From Theobroma cacao (Eukaryota > Streptophyta > Magnoliopsida > Malvales > Malvaceae): a DNA stretch of 64,000 bases. The position numbers were made by a program, and so were the translations under genes. Under the pieces are notes generated by a model, which saw nothing but the letters and a program-made list of their open reading frames with translations, was not told where the DNA came from and ran no database searches. This document shows positions 47,436-59,523 of this stretch, one piece after another (positions within the stretch are counted from its first letter, which is position 1; each line of letters starts with the position of its first letter). Where the stretch lies: contig NC_030852.1 of NCBI RefSeq assembly GCF_000208745.1, positions 30,892,969-30,956,968 on the forward strand, written 5' to 3'.

Positions 47436-48342
47436 AGTTAGGTTGATCCCAATCAATTAGCTAAATTTAAGTAAGTTGTTAGTACGAGTTCATTGAAAGG
47501 TCAATATAGTATCTTCAAACCGCAAAACCTCCTTATTTACTTCAGAAAGCTCTACAGCTAAAATAGCACAACATTCTCTGCCCACACCAACTCCAAGTCA
47601 TATTTTGCAAAGAAAATACCAGAAATATATTCTGTCTCTGTTTTCCTTTTTTCTTTTTCCTTGAGATGGAAACCATGATTTGTGCACAAGATTGCACACT
47701 TACGTGTGCAATTGAGATCCAGCAAATCAGATAGAACAAAAGCACAGATAAGACAAATCTTTAGCCAAAGTTAAATAAATGCATTAACTGGTTATCCACA
47801 CTGCGTAAAACATCAGGGGTAGTTACACTTTTCATAGCAGCCAGAAAATTGTCATGCATTTTTTAGAGTAAATCTCATAATTATGTGGATAGGTGTTCAA
47901 AAATGTCTGATCAGAAAGGAAAATTTCCCAAATTAGATTTCAAGTTCAAAAGATCACCTCTATACTTTCTTTTAAAACAATACAAGCAATAACCCCAATA
48001 AGCACATTTTGCATTGAGCAAGATGTGCAGTAGGTTGTCTTGTACTAGAGCTTAACTAAGATTAAGGTACCAACTGGGACCTATTCTAAAGGCAGAACAA
48101 CACAACTTAAACCCGTGACTGAAAGATCCAAAGCAAAACATGTACAAGATTTTATAGCAGTGATAAAGTATTAAATTAACCAAGGATACAAGCATTATTG
48201 ACTTCCAAGAGCACTTTTCCCAACTTCATGGAAGCTATCTCAGTCAGATCATTCTAATCCCATGTGGTGAATGACTACTATAACTACCTGTTTGCAGAAA
48301 GGAAAAAAAATTAAAAAAAAAAAACTAAACAACTACAACTGA

Positions 48343-48360
48343 NNNNNNNNNNNNNNNNNN
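48343..48360. other. Assembly gap (18 N) in poly-A
   Basis: Eighteen N flanked by A-rich sequence on both sides. The true length is unknown. Confidence 0.95.
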
Positions 48361-48804
48361 AAAAAAAAAAAAAAACTCAAACTTGACAGCATTTCCCCCT
48401 TTCCTTTACATTTTCTGTGAAGGAGTACAGGTATTAGTTTGACTAAAGTTTCCAATTTGCATTTTAACAAATGGCATGAAGCCTTGACAGTGGGGGAAAG
48501 TGAGCCACAACTAAATGGATCAGTGTTTTCAGGTGGCTACATGCAAATTGCAGTGCTCTTCAAAATTGATTTCAGATTCAGTAGATACCTAGTTTAGATT
48601 CATTAAAGCAGGCTTGCCATGACCAGATGTCAGTTGGAAGCACATTTGATATATCACATTCACTTCATATATTAATAATAAAAGCCCCTAAAAATGGATG
48701 CAACTCGATACAGAGTTCCAAGTGGTAGTGTGGTAACCACTCTTCGTTAAAGAAGCATTTGGTAATTGGTTCTTGGCAAGTGCATGTGTCAAGGATGCTA
48801 TATC

Positions 48805-49160
48805 AGTAAGAAATGAGATGAATTTTAACTTCAAAATTAAAGGCTTCCCTCCACCTGATAGATATGTCTTTTGGATTGAAAGTATGAGCTTGTGAGAAGT
48901 GATATAAGAGTTTATCTAACTCTTCATTGATGTCAGACCCCGTGACTAATACTAGGGTCGAGGTAGGCCCAAACCAAAATGAATCCCTCTTCTCTATGTA
49001 TGAAAAAGCCAGTGCAATAAGAGCGTTGCACAATCAGATGAGGTAAAATGTTATGTATCTCACAGCAGTAAGAAATGAGATGAGTCCTAGACTTATAAGT
49101 ACGAGCCTTCCTCCACCTAATAGATATAACTTTTAGGTTGAAAGTGTAGGCCCGTGACAC
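48805..49160. repeat. Two copies of an LTR-type repeat fragment
   Basis: A passage starting AGTAAGAAATGAGATGA recurs at about 48808 and 49068. Both copies continue through CTTCCTCCACCTAATAGATAT-like text (CTTCCCTCCACCTGATAGATAT in the first), a TTGAAAGTRTRRGC block and a GTGA end, about 95 bases each. This arrangement resembles sequence I have often seen in plant LTR retrotransposon remnants. No coding domain is present. Confidence 0.5.
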
Positions 49161-49612
49161 ATGAACTATGCAACTTTTGCACACATACATGATTTTTTCA
49201 CAAGTAACATATGTCAATCTCTTTGCGAACCAAATAATACACCCCGCAAAACAAAGTCTCAATAGAATTTTGAGATTACTAGAACTGCTTTGTTTCACAA
49301 CATATTCCCTTAATGAGTAATGATTAATGAATAACACACATGGTGTTGCACAAAAAGTAAAGCATAAATTTTGTATTGGTAGTTACACATGCTCTAAAAT
49401 TCACAAGCATACATCAAAGTTTATAAAATAACCTATCAACTTCAAAGACAACGGTACAGTAGATCAAAAATACTTAAGGAAAAGAGCATGAATTAGCACA
49501 GTTTTCTATCATTGGTACCCATTTCGATGATCATCATTCTACCTCAACTGTCCCAGTTTGATTCTCTGCACCAACTTTGATCCTTCTCAAATTTTTTTCT
49601 CAATGAATGCCA

Positions 49613-50923
49613 TCACAATTCAAACTCATCTTCAAGCTTCAACTGCTCCGCTGCAGCCTCTTCCTCCTCATCATCAATCACAAAATACGGGTTATGTGCC
49701 TCTGGCTTGAACTTATACCCCGTAAACACATAAAACGCAAGTGTTGCCAACTCACCAGCCACCACACTGGTCCAAAGATACTTATACGAAGTAATTGTCT
49801 CCAAAGCATAAACCACAACACGTGTAAAGTAAATATAACAGATCACCACAATGTAATACTGCCTAAACAGAGTCAACTTCATCAAATTCACCGCAGCTTT
49901 CCCATCCGTCCTAGCTGCCTCACGCAAGTTCTTAATCGACCAAACAATAGGGAACAATACTGCGCAACAACACACAACATCAACAAGCAAAAACACTTGC
50001 TTCCACGTGATCCAATCCTGACCGAAAGGTCCAGTCTCATCAATAACAACCTGAGCAATATTAGCAACAACCTGAAGTGGAATCACAATCATCAAAACCT
50101 TCTTTTCCTTGTCCTGCAAGTAAGGTTTCAAAAACGACCACCCAGTACCAATCAAAACGATCAGAGTAAAAAGCGTGATTCCTTTCAAGAAACTGAATAT
50201 GTAAAACAAAACATCCCAACCGTGAGCACTTCCAGTTCGTTTAATGTAAGATTTATCCTCTGCTTCGCATACTAGATTAAACGCTTTCAAAATAACAACG
50301 GCCAGCATAAAGAAATGGATTCTAAAAACGGTAAGTCGTTTTTTGTAAAGCACGTAAATCCAAATCCCTGCGAGAGTGAAATAAACGAGGGATAAAAGGA
50401 AGTAAACCCTAGGGAGAATTGTTTTGCCGGCGGAAAGGTAATCGCGGCGGTTTTTCTTGCCGTCGAGATTGTACATCGCCGATCGAACGTTCATCGATAC
50501 TTTGATTTGACTAAGGCAGTTAGCGAAGACGAGCGTGTACTGATCGGCGTCATTCTCTTGGTAAACGGTGTCAAAGCTGGATATGCGGTTGGGAGACTTG
50601 AAGTCGTAGACGACCTTGACGAGATCGGAATTGAGAGCGCAAGCGACTTCCCCGTCTTCGAGTTGTTGCAGCACGTGCATCCACGCGTCACGTGTGCAGA
50701 GGAAGAATCCAACTTTGGACAAGTCGAGGTCCGGGTTCGGGTTCGAGAGTGCGATCTGAGAAACGTTGAGTTCGAGGCGGCCGGTGTGGGTAAACCCAAA
50801 CTCGTCGAAAGGGATGATGGGGCGGCCATCGGATCGGATCTCCGTGACTCGGATCTCAGCAAACCCAAAAGAAGCAAAAAGAGAGATCAAAAGAAAAGAT
50901 AAAAGACAGCGAGAGATCGCCAT
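49613..50923 (-). CDS. Seven-transmembrane LUSTR/GPR107-type protein (CAND6/CAND7 family)
   Basis: Intronless, 436 residues. Start ATG is in a strong CCATGG context, followed by a signal peptide (about 1-22). The luminal or extracellular domain (23-170) contains paired Cys (C76, C95, C136) and the typical RVTEIRSDGRPIIPFDEFGF opening. Seven hydrophobic segments follow at about 171-193, 202-219, 237-260, 275-294, 308-330, 355-377 and 382-402, then an acidic cytosolic tail (PYFVIDDEEEE..EDEFEL). This is the lung seven-transmembrane receptor family; plant members are listed as candidate G-protein-coupled receptors 6 and 7 (At3g09570, At5g18520). Animal GPR107 and GPR108 act in Golgi trafficking, so a Golgi or endomembrane role is plausible; coupling to G proteins is not shown. 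The opposite-strand frame of 222 codons here is a shadow. Confidence 0.93.
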   Translation of the reverse strand: MAISRCLLSFLLISLFASFGFAEIRVTEIRSDGRPIIPFDEFGFTHTGRLELNVSQIALSNPNPDLDLSKVGFFLCTRDAWMHVLQQLEDGEVACALNSDLVKVVYDFKSPNRISSFDTVYQENDADQYTLVFANCLSQIKVSMNVRSAMYNLDGKKNRRDYLSAGKTILPRVYFLLSLVYFTLAGIWIYVLYKKRLTVFRIHFFMLAVVILKAFNLVCEAEDKSYIKRTGSAHGWDVLFYIFSFLKGITLFTLIVLIGTGWSFLKPYLQDKEKKVLMIVIPLQVVANIAQVVIDETGPFGQDWITWKQVFLLVDVVCCCAVLFPIVWSIKNLREAARTDGKAAVNLMKLTLFRQYYIVVICYIYFTRVVVYALETITSYKYLWTSVVAGELATLAFYVFTGYKFKPEAHNPYFVIDDEEEEAAAEQLKLEDEFEL

Positions 50924-52405
50924 GGAGAAATGGAAATTTTGGTGTAGATCTGAGAGAAAATTTCAGATCTACAAAGAGAATTAGATCTGTGTTTTTTTCT
51001 TTCCCCCTTGCGAGAGGGGCTTTGGTGGGTTTTTATTTTATTTTGATATACAAAGGCTGACTTTGGAATGTTAACGCTTGAACCAATTTTTTATGTGTGT
51101 TTGTTTGTGCTGGGATTTTAGTGGTTGAGGGTGGGGTGGGAAGAACAATTTGGAGTAATTGCCGAGAATTGTTCGACGCTTAGTGAAATTACTCAATTAT
51201 ACTCTGTTTTGGCTTTAACTGCCAAAAAAAAACCATTGTAGGGAGTGCCGTCGTGATAATGGTTATAATGGTAATTTGATGCGAGGAATGTGCCGCGAAA
51301 GGATAGGGGGAATAAGGGAGGGTAACTAGAACTAGAAAACTCCCCAAAACGGTAACCGGTAAACCCTTGAAAAATCGAACTATCTTGAAAACGTGAGAGT
51401 TGATGATGTCGGAGCCAATTATCACAAAATTAGGACGTATGGGGACATGCCATACGCGTGATTAGCAGGTTTTGATTGCTCAATTGCAGCATACAATTTC
51501 CGATTGTTCAATTCGAGGTTCTCAGAGCTATCAACGTTAACACTTGTATCTATCTATTCTATAAATATTACTGGTTGTTTCTCTTTTGCATTTGTCTTGT
51601 ATCTCCGATATTTGGGCATTTCATTACCAGGATTACCTTTTGTCAAGAGCCTCTAAAAGCTGATTGTATCTGTCTTTTGGGATGATAAAAAGAACATGTT
51701 AAAAGCAACGGAAAAAATAATGTTTTAATAAAAAAATTTAAATCTTATCTTTTAAATAAAAAAAAATTTATATTAACTATTGAATCAAATGTTTCAACAT
51801 GAAAGGAAATAATTTTCAATCACTTGAAAAGGGTGTTTGAAAAATTCTTAACTCTACGAAAAGTCAAATACGGCACCAAGAGTTTCTTTATTCCATAGTG
51901 GGCTTAGAACGAAAAGAGGAGAAAGAATGAGGGTGGAGTCTCTTTCAAATACTTCATTGGAAACTTCACCGCCCAAAATTTCAAGGCTTCTAGTATGGGT
52001 CTTATCACCTACTTGACAGAGTCACACCTAGAAGAAGAGCTGCTCGGTAAGTTTCGTGTGGAGCGGGTGATTTTTTGGCCTTGAGGACCCAGTTCTGGAC
52101 TACTTCTTTTCATCGGGAATTCAAGGCTGCACATATTTCGTTCAAAAAACCATCTGAAGTTTTAAGTGACAGAGGCAGATTCAGATGTTTTGCTGTGGTA
52201 AGCGTGGGTGCAATGGCAGGAGCTTTAGGTAATGATGTTTCCTTGACATTACTGATTCCGATACAATGCTGGAAAGCATAGTTTCAAAATTTGTTACTAA
52301 TTAATATTTTCTCCCAGATTGAATATGGAAATGGAAGCGTTTCTTTTTACCACATTAGCTTCTCTTCTTCTCATATTCACTGCTACATTATAAGGATGCT
52401 AGCTT
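50924..52405. other. Intergenic, CAND-type promoter and GH9 3' region
   Basis: The first few hundred bases after 50923 carry the leader and promoter of the minus-strand seven-TM gene. The remainder is non-coding, with a short A/T-rich block near 51720-51780. No gene seen. Confidence 0.5.
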
Positions 52406-54748
52406 TTAGTTTGCAGTGGCTTTCCCTGAGAAAAAAGCAAGAGCTCCGACAAATGGTGCATTGATATATGTGGCTGGCTCCGATTGCTGATAATTGTTAC
52501 GATCATCTGCGAAGTTGTCTTTACTATCAGGACCACCTACTATGGCTCCAACGAGGACATTCGGGTTGGGTGAGCTAGAATAGAGGTATTGAAAACCATC
52601 GTTGCAGGTGATGCGATCAGGATGTGCATGAATGGATGGTACAGATGAACCCCTGTGGTGGACGTGTTGCGGATACCTCGCTCCAAATCCAACCATGTAA
52701 GACATTTTGGCTGGATTATCACCCAGAGTGTAGTCCACCTGCTTCTTTGCATGTGCTATGAGGCTCTCTGCTGTTACAGTTGAAGTCCCGCATGTGGCAA
52801 CTCCACCATTTGCGCTAAGGTACTTGGCGTACGTCAAGAGGAGGAAAGATGTGGTAGTGACATATTGCAGATTGCTCTCGCTTGCTTTGTAGAGAAGTCC
52901 CCCTGCAAAATAAGGTTATATTAGACAATTTTTCATACGGTGGAAGCAGCTCCTCTCTGAATTATGCAGAGGGTTTGCAATTAGTACAACTTCCAAATGA
53001 TATGAGTGAAATTGGGACTTCCAGTTAAGAGTAAGAAATAGGCCTGTAAGGTTCTCACCTGGTGTATATTGGGCCTGGAACCCAGATGTTCCAGGAATTA
53101 AGGAGCATATGTAGTTGTCTGCATGTGATTTGTATAATTGAAAATCTTCTGTGCTTTTCTCCAAGAAGTCCTGTTAAAATCACCCACAATTGGTAAGCTC
53201 TCGCTTGATGTCTTTTGGGGGAGGAGCAAGGATGAGATTCTTGAAAATACCTTGGAAAGAAGGACCTTAGTTCCAGCTCTCTTATCATCCCAACTGAAGG
53301 AGTAGTCATCGTTATCTGACCCCATCGTGTGGCCATTGGATTGGATGTATGTTAAGTATGAGTTGTCCTGTGAGGCTCGATGGATCCAGGATGCACCCCA
53401 GAGAAGCTCATCCTATTCAAAGTATTCTGATTAATAATCATAGTTACCTTCCAACAGATTAAGAAGGGAAAGGGTGTTTCTTACCTGGTATCCAGAGTAA
53501 GAGCAGTAAAATGGGCAGACCACTGAGTTTAGAGAGTCACTGTAAGAGCCTCGGTGCCTGTCTGCAAAGTCAAAAACCTGCATCCACAGAATCAGCTTCT
53601 TGTGAACAGGGGAAAAGGAAACAGAAAAATGTCAAAAAGAGAATGCCAGATATTACATTGATGTTTTTACCTTCTTGGCTGTTTGAAGCAGTTTGGCAGA
53701 ATACGAAGGGTCGGATTCTTTGAACACAATTGAAGCTGCAGCCAATGCAGCAGCTGTCTCGGCTGCTACATCAGATCCCGGGTTTTGAGTAGACACCTTG
53801 TACACATTGCGTGGGGTATCCATATCTTCTGGCCTCTCCCAGCACTTGTGATCCATGTTTGGATCTCCCACCTGCAACATCAGAACCATATTATAATGAG
53901 CTGTTGCACATTTTGTTCTTTTTCTTGTTATCTTTCTGAAGTTTCATTCTCTGATTTGTCAATGACTCAATAAAGCTATAAAGACATTCCACTTGTTTCA
54001 TCCTCCCAAATCTATTTTGCTCAAGGGTTCACCAATTCGTAAGAGAGGTTTTGTTATATATGATGAGACTTCCCTGCTGCACCTTAACGTACCCCTATCA
54101 ACGTTTACTTCCATTGGCTTTTTGCTAAAATTCTTTTGAAGTTATATTGCTCCCCATAAATATTCGGGGTTGCATGCATGAGTTGTGTTGGAGATTATGT
54201 ATGTAAGCATTAAGCAGTCCGTTTCGCTCACTTGAACATATAAGGTGTCAGGGGTGGCAGTAGCTGCTTTTAGGAGATAATCTGTACCCCAGCGAATGGC
54301 AGCCTTTGCATTCGCAATCTGATTCTGCATTGAGCTGCCAAATTCAATGACACTCCATGCCAACATTGTTGTTGTGAAGGCCATTGGGAGGCCAAACTTG
54401 ACATTATCCCCAGCGTCATAATAGCCACCCACGAGGTCCACCTGAATCCCACACCAAAAAAGCAACCAAATGAATTAGTATATTAACGCTTACTCTAACT
54501 GTTAATGAATTTGGAACTGTAGTTGTACATACATGATAGGAAGAACCATCGGACAGACCGGAGTTTCCCCTCCATTTGAGGCGCTGGTTAGTCGGTAACC
54601 TGCCAGACCGCTGTCCCTCAAAGAAGAGAATAGACTTTTCGAGAGCATCAGAGTAATCATGAGGAGTGAAGGCAGTACAAAGCAAGCTAAGAGAGAAAAG
54701 AGTTAAACAAACAATCTGCACTGTTAATGAAAATATAGCAGGAGCCAT
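52406..54748 (-). CDS. Endo-1,4-beta-glucanase, glycoside hydrolase family 9 (class B)
   Basis: Seven exons (minus strand, in order): 54748-54533, 54441-54232, 53871-53671, 53577-53485, 53412-53251, 53170-53059 and 52902-52406, giving 496 residues with GT-AG introns. A signal peptide covers about residues 1-26, so it is secreted to the wall. The GH9 core begins [20 protein letters not shown]. Catalytic features are intact: [13 protein letters not shown] with D81 and D84 (the nucleophile region), HHRGSS at 413-418, and [18 protein letters not shown] with the acid Glu at 473. There is no transmembrane anchor (not KORRIGAN class A) and no C-terminal CBM49 (not class C), so it is class B. Such enzymes cut amorphous cellulose or glucan chains in growth, abscission or ripening. 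The specific Arabidopsis orthologue is not decided. A good TATA box lies about 90 bases upstream. Confidence 0.96.
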
Positions 54749-54834
54749 TTTTGCGCTCTCGAAGTCTGTCTCTCCGAGCAGATTCCAGGCTTTGAGAATA
54801 CTTGTGTCGTGGGGAATGTGTCCTGGCAGGGGAG

Positions 54835-54844
54835 CTATTTATAG
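54835..54844 (-). promoter_or_regulatory. TATA box of the GH9 gene
   Basis: The minus strand reads CTATAAATAG, matching the plant TATA consensus, 87-96 bases before the start codon at 54748. That leaves a leader of roughly 60 bases. Confidence 0.7.
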
Positions 54845-56437
54845 ACAAAAAGATAAAGGAGGACGTTGGGAGTTCGTTAGACGTTGAAAGAAAGAGAGAG
54901 ATGTGGGGAAGAAACATTCATGCAGCTCACGGGATCAACTGCGTAAATTTGGACGATCTGTTCTGTTCTGAGGACGACATTCAAACTTTATCCAAACCAA
55001 GATATGGGAACCTGGAAGCCTTGATACAGACACAAAAACATAAATTACGTATTATTCTTTCTCGAGTTATTGAATTCTTTTTACTTGTAAAAGAGGGAAT
55101 ATTATCCCAAAAGTCTTACAAAGACTGCGCGAATTAAGAACTTTGGATACCGTAATTAATGCCGGGGGTATTTGATTTTGTAGAAATATGATTTGTCCCT
55201 AGCTACAAAGTCACGGATGCGTATAAAGCTGAGTCACATGAGCCTCAAATGTTATGCATAGCTGAGGTTCATCAGAAAAAGGCTCCGGCTTATAAGTTGA
55301 ATGCATGAACAGTTTAATTAGTTACAGGGGACCGAATGTCCAACCATAATTCCATAGATCATGTGATTGGAACGTGGAGAGGTTACCCCCTGAAAACTCA
55401 GAAGTTTTTGAGTTTCACGTGGTTGGTCAAGGATTTCAGAAAGTCTCTTGGCGGAAAGCTCTCTCTCATTCTGCGGCTTGATTTTTGGGACCTCCTCTTT
55501 TGGACTTTAAGAGACCACCCAGAAACCTAACCATAGGTAGCAGCGTCTCTTAGAAATTTATTAGTGTCGTTGCAGGACTTTACATTGACCCCAGACAAGA
55601 TTTCAGGTTCTAATTTCTTTGTACCTGTGACCTTTTGTTATTTCCTCCAATTGATTTATTATCAATTGGGCCAAGATGTACGTCACGCGTGCTTTTTACT
55701 GTCAAAAAGATGAATTGATCCGGTGGTCCTCGCCAAATTCATCTCGACTACATGGGAAATGCGACTCCCAAGACTGTATGAATGTTAATCGTGACTTTGT
55801 TATACTTGGTCTTTCACGTGTGTTGCTTTTTCTATCAAAAGATGAATGATCCTGGCCAAATTAAGCAGCCTTACATGGGAAATGCAACACATGCAAAGTT
55901 GTATCAGTATGCTAATTTGTTTCTTTCTTTGTTGAACTTGCTTCTCTGCAGTTTCACGTGGACGCTACCCGAGTCAAGAGGCGATCAGAGAAAAGCCGAA
56001 AGCTAATTACGGCTTTTTTTCAAATTTTCAATGGTTAAAGGCAAGCATCTTCCCCGCTTTCTTCGCATGCACCACTGTAGGATTTTGTGACATTGGCCGA
56101 AGCTAACAGCAGCCTTTTTCTCCCATTCTCAGGTAACAATTTTTAGGGTATTGTGGCTACATCACCGAATGAGAGCTTTCTCTTCCTGACAAGTTATTGT
56201 ATTTTATATTTATAACCTTTCCTCTAAGATCCTGATCATGACATTTGGATTTCTATATTGACCAATGCTTCCTGTTCTAAGCAAATCATGTGGCCGCATC
56301 TTATGAAAAAAAAAAACGTAATAATAAATAGCTTGACTTGTTGCTCAGATGCGTAGAATTAAAATTTAACAAAAATATAATATTTATTTTAATAAAATAA
56401 ATTAATCGAGTTAGGTCGAGCTGAATTTGGACGTAAG

Positions 56438-56538
56438 AAACTATGTCTAAGCTCAATCCATGACAGGTCCAGTCCATGGGCCTAACCTAAAAACTATGTC
56501 TGAGATCAATCCATGACAGGTAGATTCCATGGGCCTAG
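56438..56538. repeat. Two-copy tandem repeat of about 50 bp
   Basis: Two neighbouring units share AACTATGTCT, TCAATCCATGACAGGT and TCCATGGGCCTA with a few changes (56440-56488 and 56490-56538). Non-coding. Confidence 0.75.
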
Positions 56539-56579
56539 GGGGTCGCTTGAGCATAAATACCTGCATTATTGAAATTACA

Positions 56580-57115
56580 TGCAGAGTACTGAAATTTTAA
56601 AATAATTTTTCAACTTTTTAAATACATTTTCAACAACTTTTTATATAATTTTAGTAATTTAAAATTAATAAAATATATGTACAAGGTACTGAATTTTTTA
56701 TAACTTAAATATTTTCTGCAGCAACCTTTTACCTAATTTTAGTAATACAAGTTACACAGTTTATTAAAAATTTGTATTCTTTTTGGGCCTTTTGAATTCA
56801 GTTTCAATAACATGATTTTAGTAATCTAAAATTACTAAAAAAATATAAACACAAGTTACTGAAATGACATATACATTAAAGTTACTATAATTTCAGATAG
56901 CTTCTAAATATTTTCTCAATTACCTTATCTGTGATTCAAGTAACCTTAGTTGTTGAAATTCCAGAAGGATTTCTAAAAATTTTTAGATATTTTTTTGTAT
57001 ATTAAATACTTTTCAATAATTTTTTTGTGTAATTTTAGTAATCTAAAGTCATTGCAAAAAATATACAAGATAATAAAATTTTAGATAACGTTTTAAATAC
57101 TTTTTTAGTAACATT
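56580..57115. repeat. Degenerate AT-rich minisatellite
   Basis: The core TTTTAGTAATCTAAA or near variants recurs at about 56649, 56735, 56815 and 57031, with accompanying AAGTTACTGAAAT and AAATACTTTT-like phrases between. Spacing is irregular, so this is an old, diverged array rather than a clean tandem. Confidence 0.55.
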
Positions 57116-57539
57116 TTCACGTAGAGGCATCCATAAAGTTTCATTCCAAGAATAGATGGAAAATATAAATCCCTTAAACGTTTGTAAAATATGCCGAGAG
57201 TTAACAAAAGCAAAAGAAATTTTTACTTTTATACTTATCTTATTGAAGAAAGGAGGCGAATTCTGGTCGTTGATTGAAACGAACGAATAGAAAATGATAG
57301 TATTATCTATGCAGTCTATACATAGCAGTTTCTCAATTGTTTCCTGAAGTATGATGTCACCAAAGATTCTTTCCTCTTTCTTCTTTCTTAATTAATCAAG
57401 CTTTGCGTACATTTCTTGTTTTAGTTATAAGATGTATGAATGTTGAAGATGGAGAGTAACAGGATACAGGAAAAAGTCTTCAACTATGTATGTGGGACAG
57501 TTTTCTTCTCCTATTAGAGAAGGCAGGGAGAGCATCATC

Positions 57540-59435
57540 TCATGCTTGTAGTTTGGGGCAGACACTAGAGCTGGGATTTGCCATGGAACCTGCAGATTAT
57601 GTAATGGTTAGAAGGCAGAAAATCAAGAACAGAACAGGTCCATTGTTACAGAAAGAAGACTACCACTTTTTCCCAGAATGAAGCTGAAATTAACTTACAT
57701 ATATCTGCAAAACAAGGCTGTTTGGATGCCGGGTCTTCCTCAAAAGCGGGTGGAACTTGTCCATAGATCATTTCACAACTCATGTCTTCAAAATCTGAGG
57801 GTGAAGAGTTTCATTTATAAACCATATCAATATGACCCAGAAAAACCATCGTTTAGGGGCATATACGGTAAAGCAAGAGCAACATCGAAGAAACATACTG
57901 GGAGTCATGGTTAATGGAAGCCCAAACTCATTGGTAAAGAAATCTTGAGTAGGAATCTTGCACATATTCACACACATTCCAGCACACCCGCTGTTCTCCA
58001 GGTACCTTTTTGTAAGGAGAATTCAGAAAATTTGCATAAGTATATTCCAAAATAAATGAAAATGACAAAGATTAGTCCTCTGCTTAGTTTTCAAGAAACT
58101 TGATTCATTTAGTTACTGAATAAGTGTTACAACTTCTATTTCAACTTTGTGAATGTTAAATAAAGGATATGGTCATTGCCCCTTGAACTCGTGTATGAAT
58201 AAATCAAGTTGTGTACCTGCATTTCTTAATATGAACTCCACTTTTTTGCTTCACTCCATTTACTTCCACTTCCACAACCTGGTAGATTCTCATCAGTAAG
58301 AATATGCCAAAATGGCAGACAAAATATATATGAACATTAGATGTTGAACATCAAGCTTGTGTAGCTTGGGATATGACCATTCAAGATTGTGATCAAGGGG
58401 ATATATGCTTTATCCTTACATTGAAAAGAAGGGGAATTAATCTACAAGAAATAAGAAGTGTGTATCGACTGTCGGAGTCAGATGCTCTGAACATGACAAA
58501 AAGCATGGATTTTAGACAATTACCCTTGAAAGCGTAGATGTGCTATCCTTAAGATTTAAGAATATACCTTAAAGTAATCATATAAGAATTTGAGGAAGAT
58601 TATTACCTCAGAAGGGCCAACTAACCAGTTGAAGAAAGGAACAGTCAGTGCAGCATTGAACTCCGCAGCCCACTTTGTTGGTGGAAACAATTTCCTAAAC
58701 TGCGTCAATAGCAACTAGCTATTCTCACACATCTTGATCGAATTAACTTATACATATATAAATATACAATTTGAAACATATTATCAAATAAGCCTAAAAT
58801 AAATACTAAATAGATAAATGAAGGCAAAACTTCAGTCTCATCATTTTTCTCATAATTTGTTATTATACTACTAACTTTTAAGATGTCCATAATCATACTC
58901 AATCAGAACAAATTTGTTCCTGCCCACTGCCCACTCAACTAGCTCAATCCTGAAGGCGTACAAGGACACACGCCAAAGTTCACATGAAAATTGCTTTAAG
59001 ACAAACGGACTGAATAAACATTTACTGATAAATTGTAGGGAATTAAGAATTGCCCACCTGAGCTGGTGCACCTGGAGGGAGCATGGACAAGAGCACTTCT
59101 CGGACCACTTGCTGCTGCTGCAAGCGAGATCTCCCCTGCATTACCCTCTGTGACACCTCAACGAAACTCTCATAGTCATACACAAACCATCCCTTCTTTG
59201 CTTCATCCCCAGCTTTTGGTGCAGCCGCAAACTTCTCCATCTTGCGGGCAAAAAGAGTGATAAATGCTTTCTCAAACAACCCATCGTTATATTTTGTTTT
59301 CTGTCCCAGTGGAGCTGGCTCTCCAGACGGCTCTGCAATACCACAGCGGATAAAATTGCTAAAATTTCCGTGTCTTCGATTTGAAAACTGTTGAGGAGCA
59401 GTAAAATGTGCAACTTGGAGGCCTAGAGCCACCAT
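57540..59435 (-). CDS. D27L1: DWARF27-like carotenoid isomerase (D27-LIKE1 type), plastid
   Basis: Exons (minus strand) 59435-59058, 58699-58607, 58278-58217, 58005-57899, 57794-57699 and 57589-57540 give 261 residues; every junction has GT-AG ends and keeps frame, including a 50-base last exon ending KLQA and TGA. Residues about 1-38 look like a chloroplast transit peptide (few acidic residues, Ser/Arg/Asn-rich). The DUF4033 region is in the C-terminal half: [12 protein letters not shown], then [36 protein letters not shown], and [20 protein letters not shown]. Several Cys in these blocks suit the iron-containing D27 fold. D27 interconverts all-trans and 9-cis-beta-carotene at the start of strigolactone synthesis; D27-LIKE1 is a related isomerase. 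The N-terminal text [18 protein letters not shown] and [15 protein letters not shown] favours the LIKE1 branch over D27 itself, from memory. A TATA box lies 89 bases upstream. Confidence 0.9.
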
Positions 59436-59523
59436 GGTATCTGTTGTTTTCTTCTCAGAAACAACACTAAAAACTCAGTCCGAGTCTTTATTTCATAACC
59501 ATTAAGAGCAGAAAATGCCGGGG

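Larger units (their letters stand above)
43164..49612. other. 6.4-kb intergenic region with repeats and a gap
   Basis: No supported gene. It holds an AAG run (44155-44172), an AAT microsatellite (44385-44415), a perfect 37-base tandem duplication (47362-47435), an 18-N gap in poly-A (48343-48360), and two related repeat fragments near 48800 and 49066. Short frames at 45732-45914 and 48803-49337 lie in or near repeats and match nothing I recognise. Confidence 0.5.
54749..57539. other. 2.8-kb intergenic, GH9 promoter and tandem repeats
   Basis: The left part is the promoter and leader of the GH9 gene. From about 56440 onward there is a two-copy 50-base repeat and then a degenerate AT-rich minisatellite up to about 57110. 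Frames of about 60-110 codons on the plus strand (for example 54802-55137) show no domain and are not called. Confidence 0.5.

Noticed and set aside
49607..50275. 222-codon plus-strand open frame
   Set aside because: It lies wholly antisense to the intronless seven-TM gene, has no recognisable domain and a biased composition (Asn, His, Ile), so it is a shadow frame.
54802..55137. 111-codon plus-strand frame upstream of the GH9 gene
   Set aside because: It overlaps the GH9 TATA box on the opposite strand, has no domain, and looks like chance coding.
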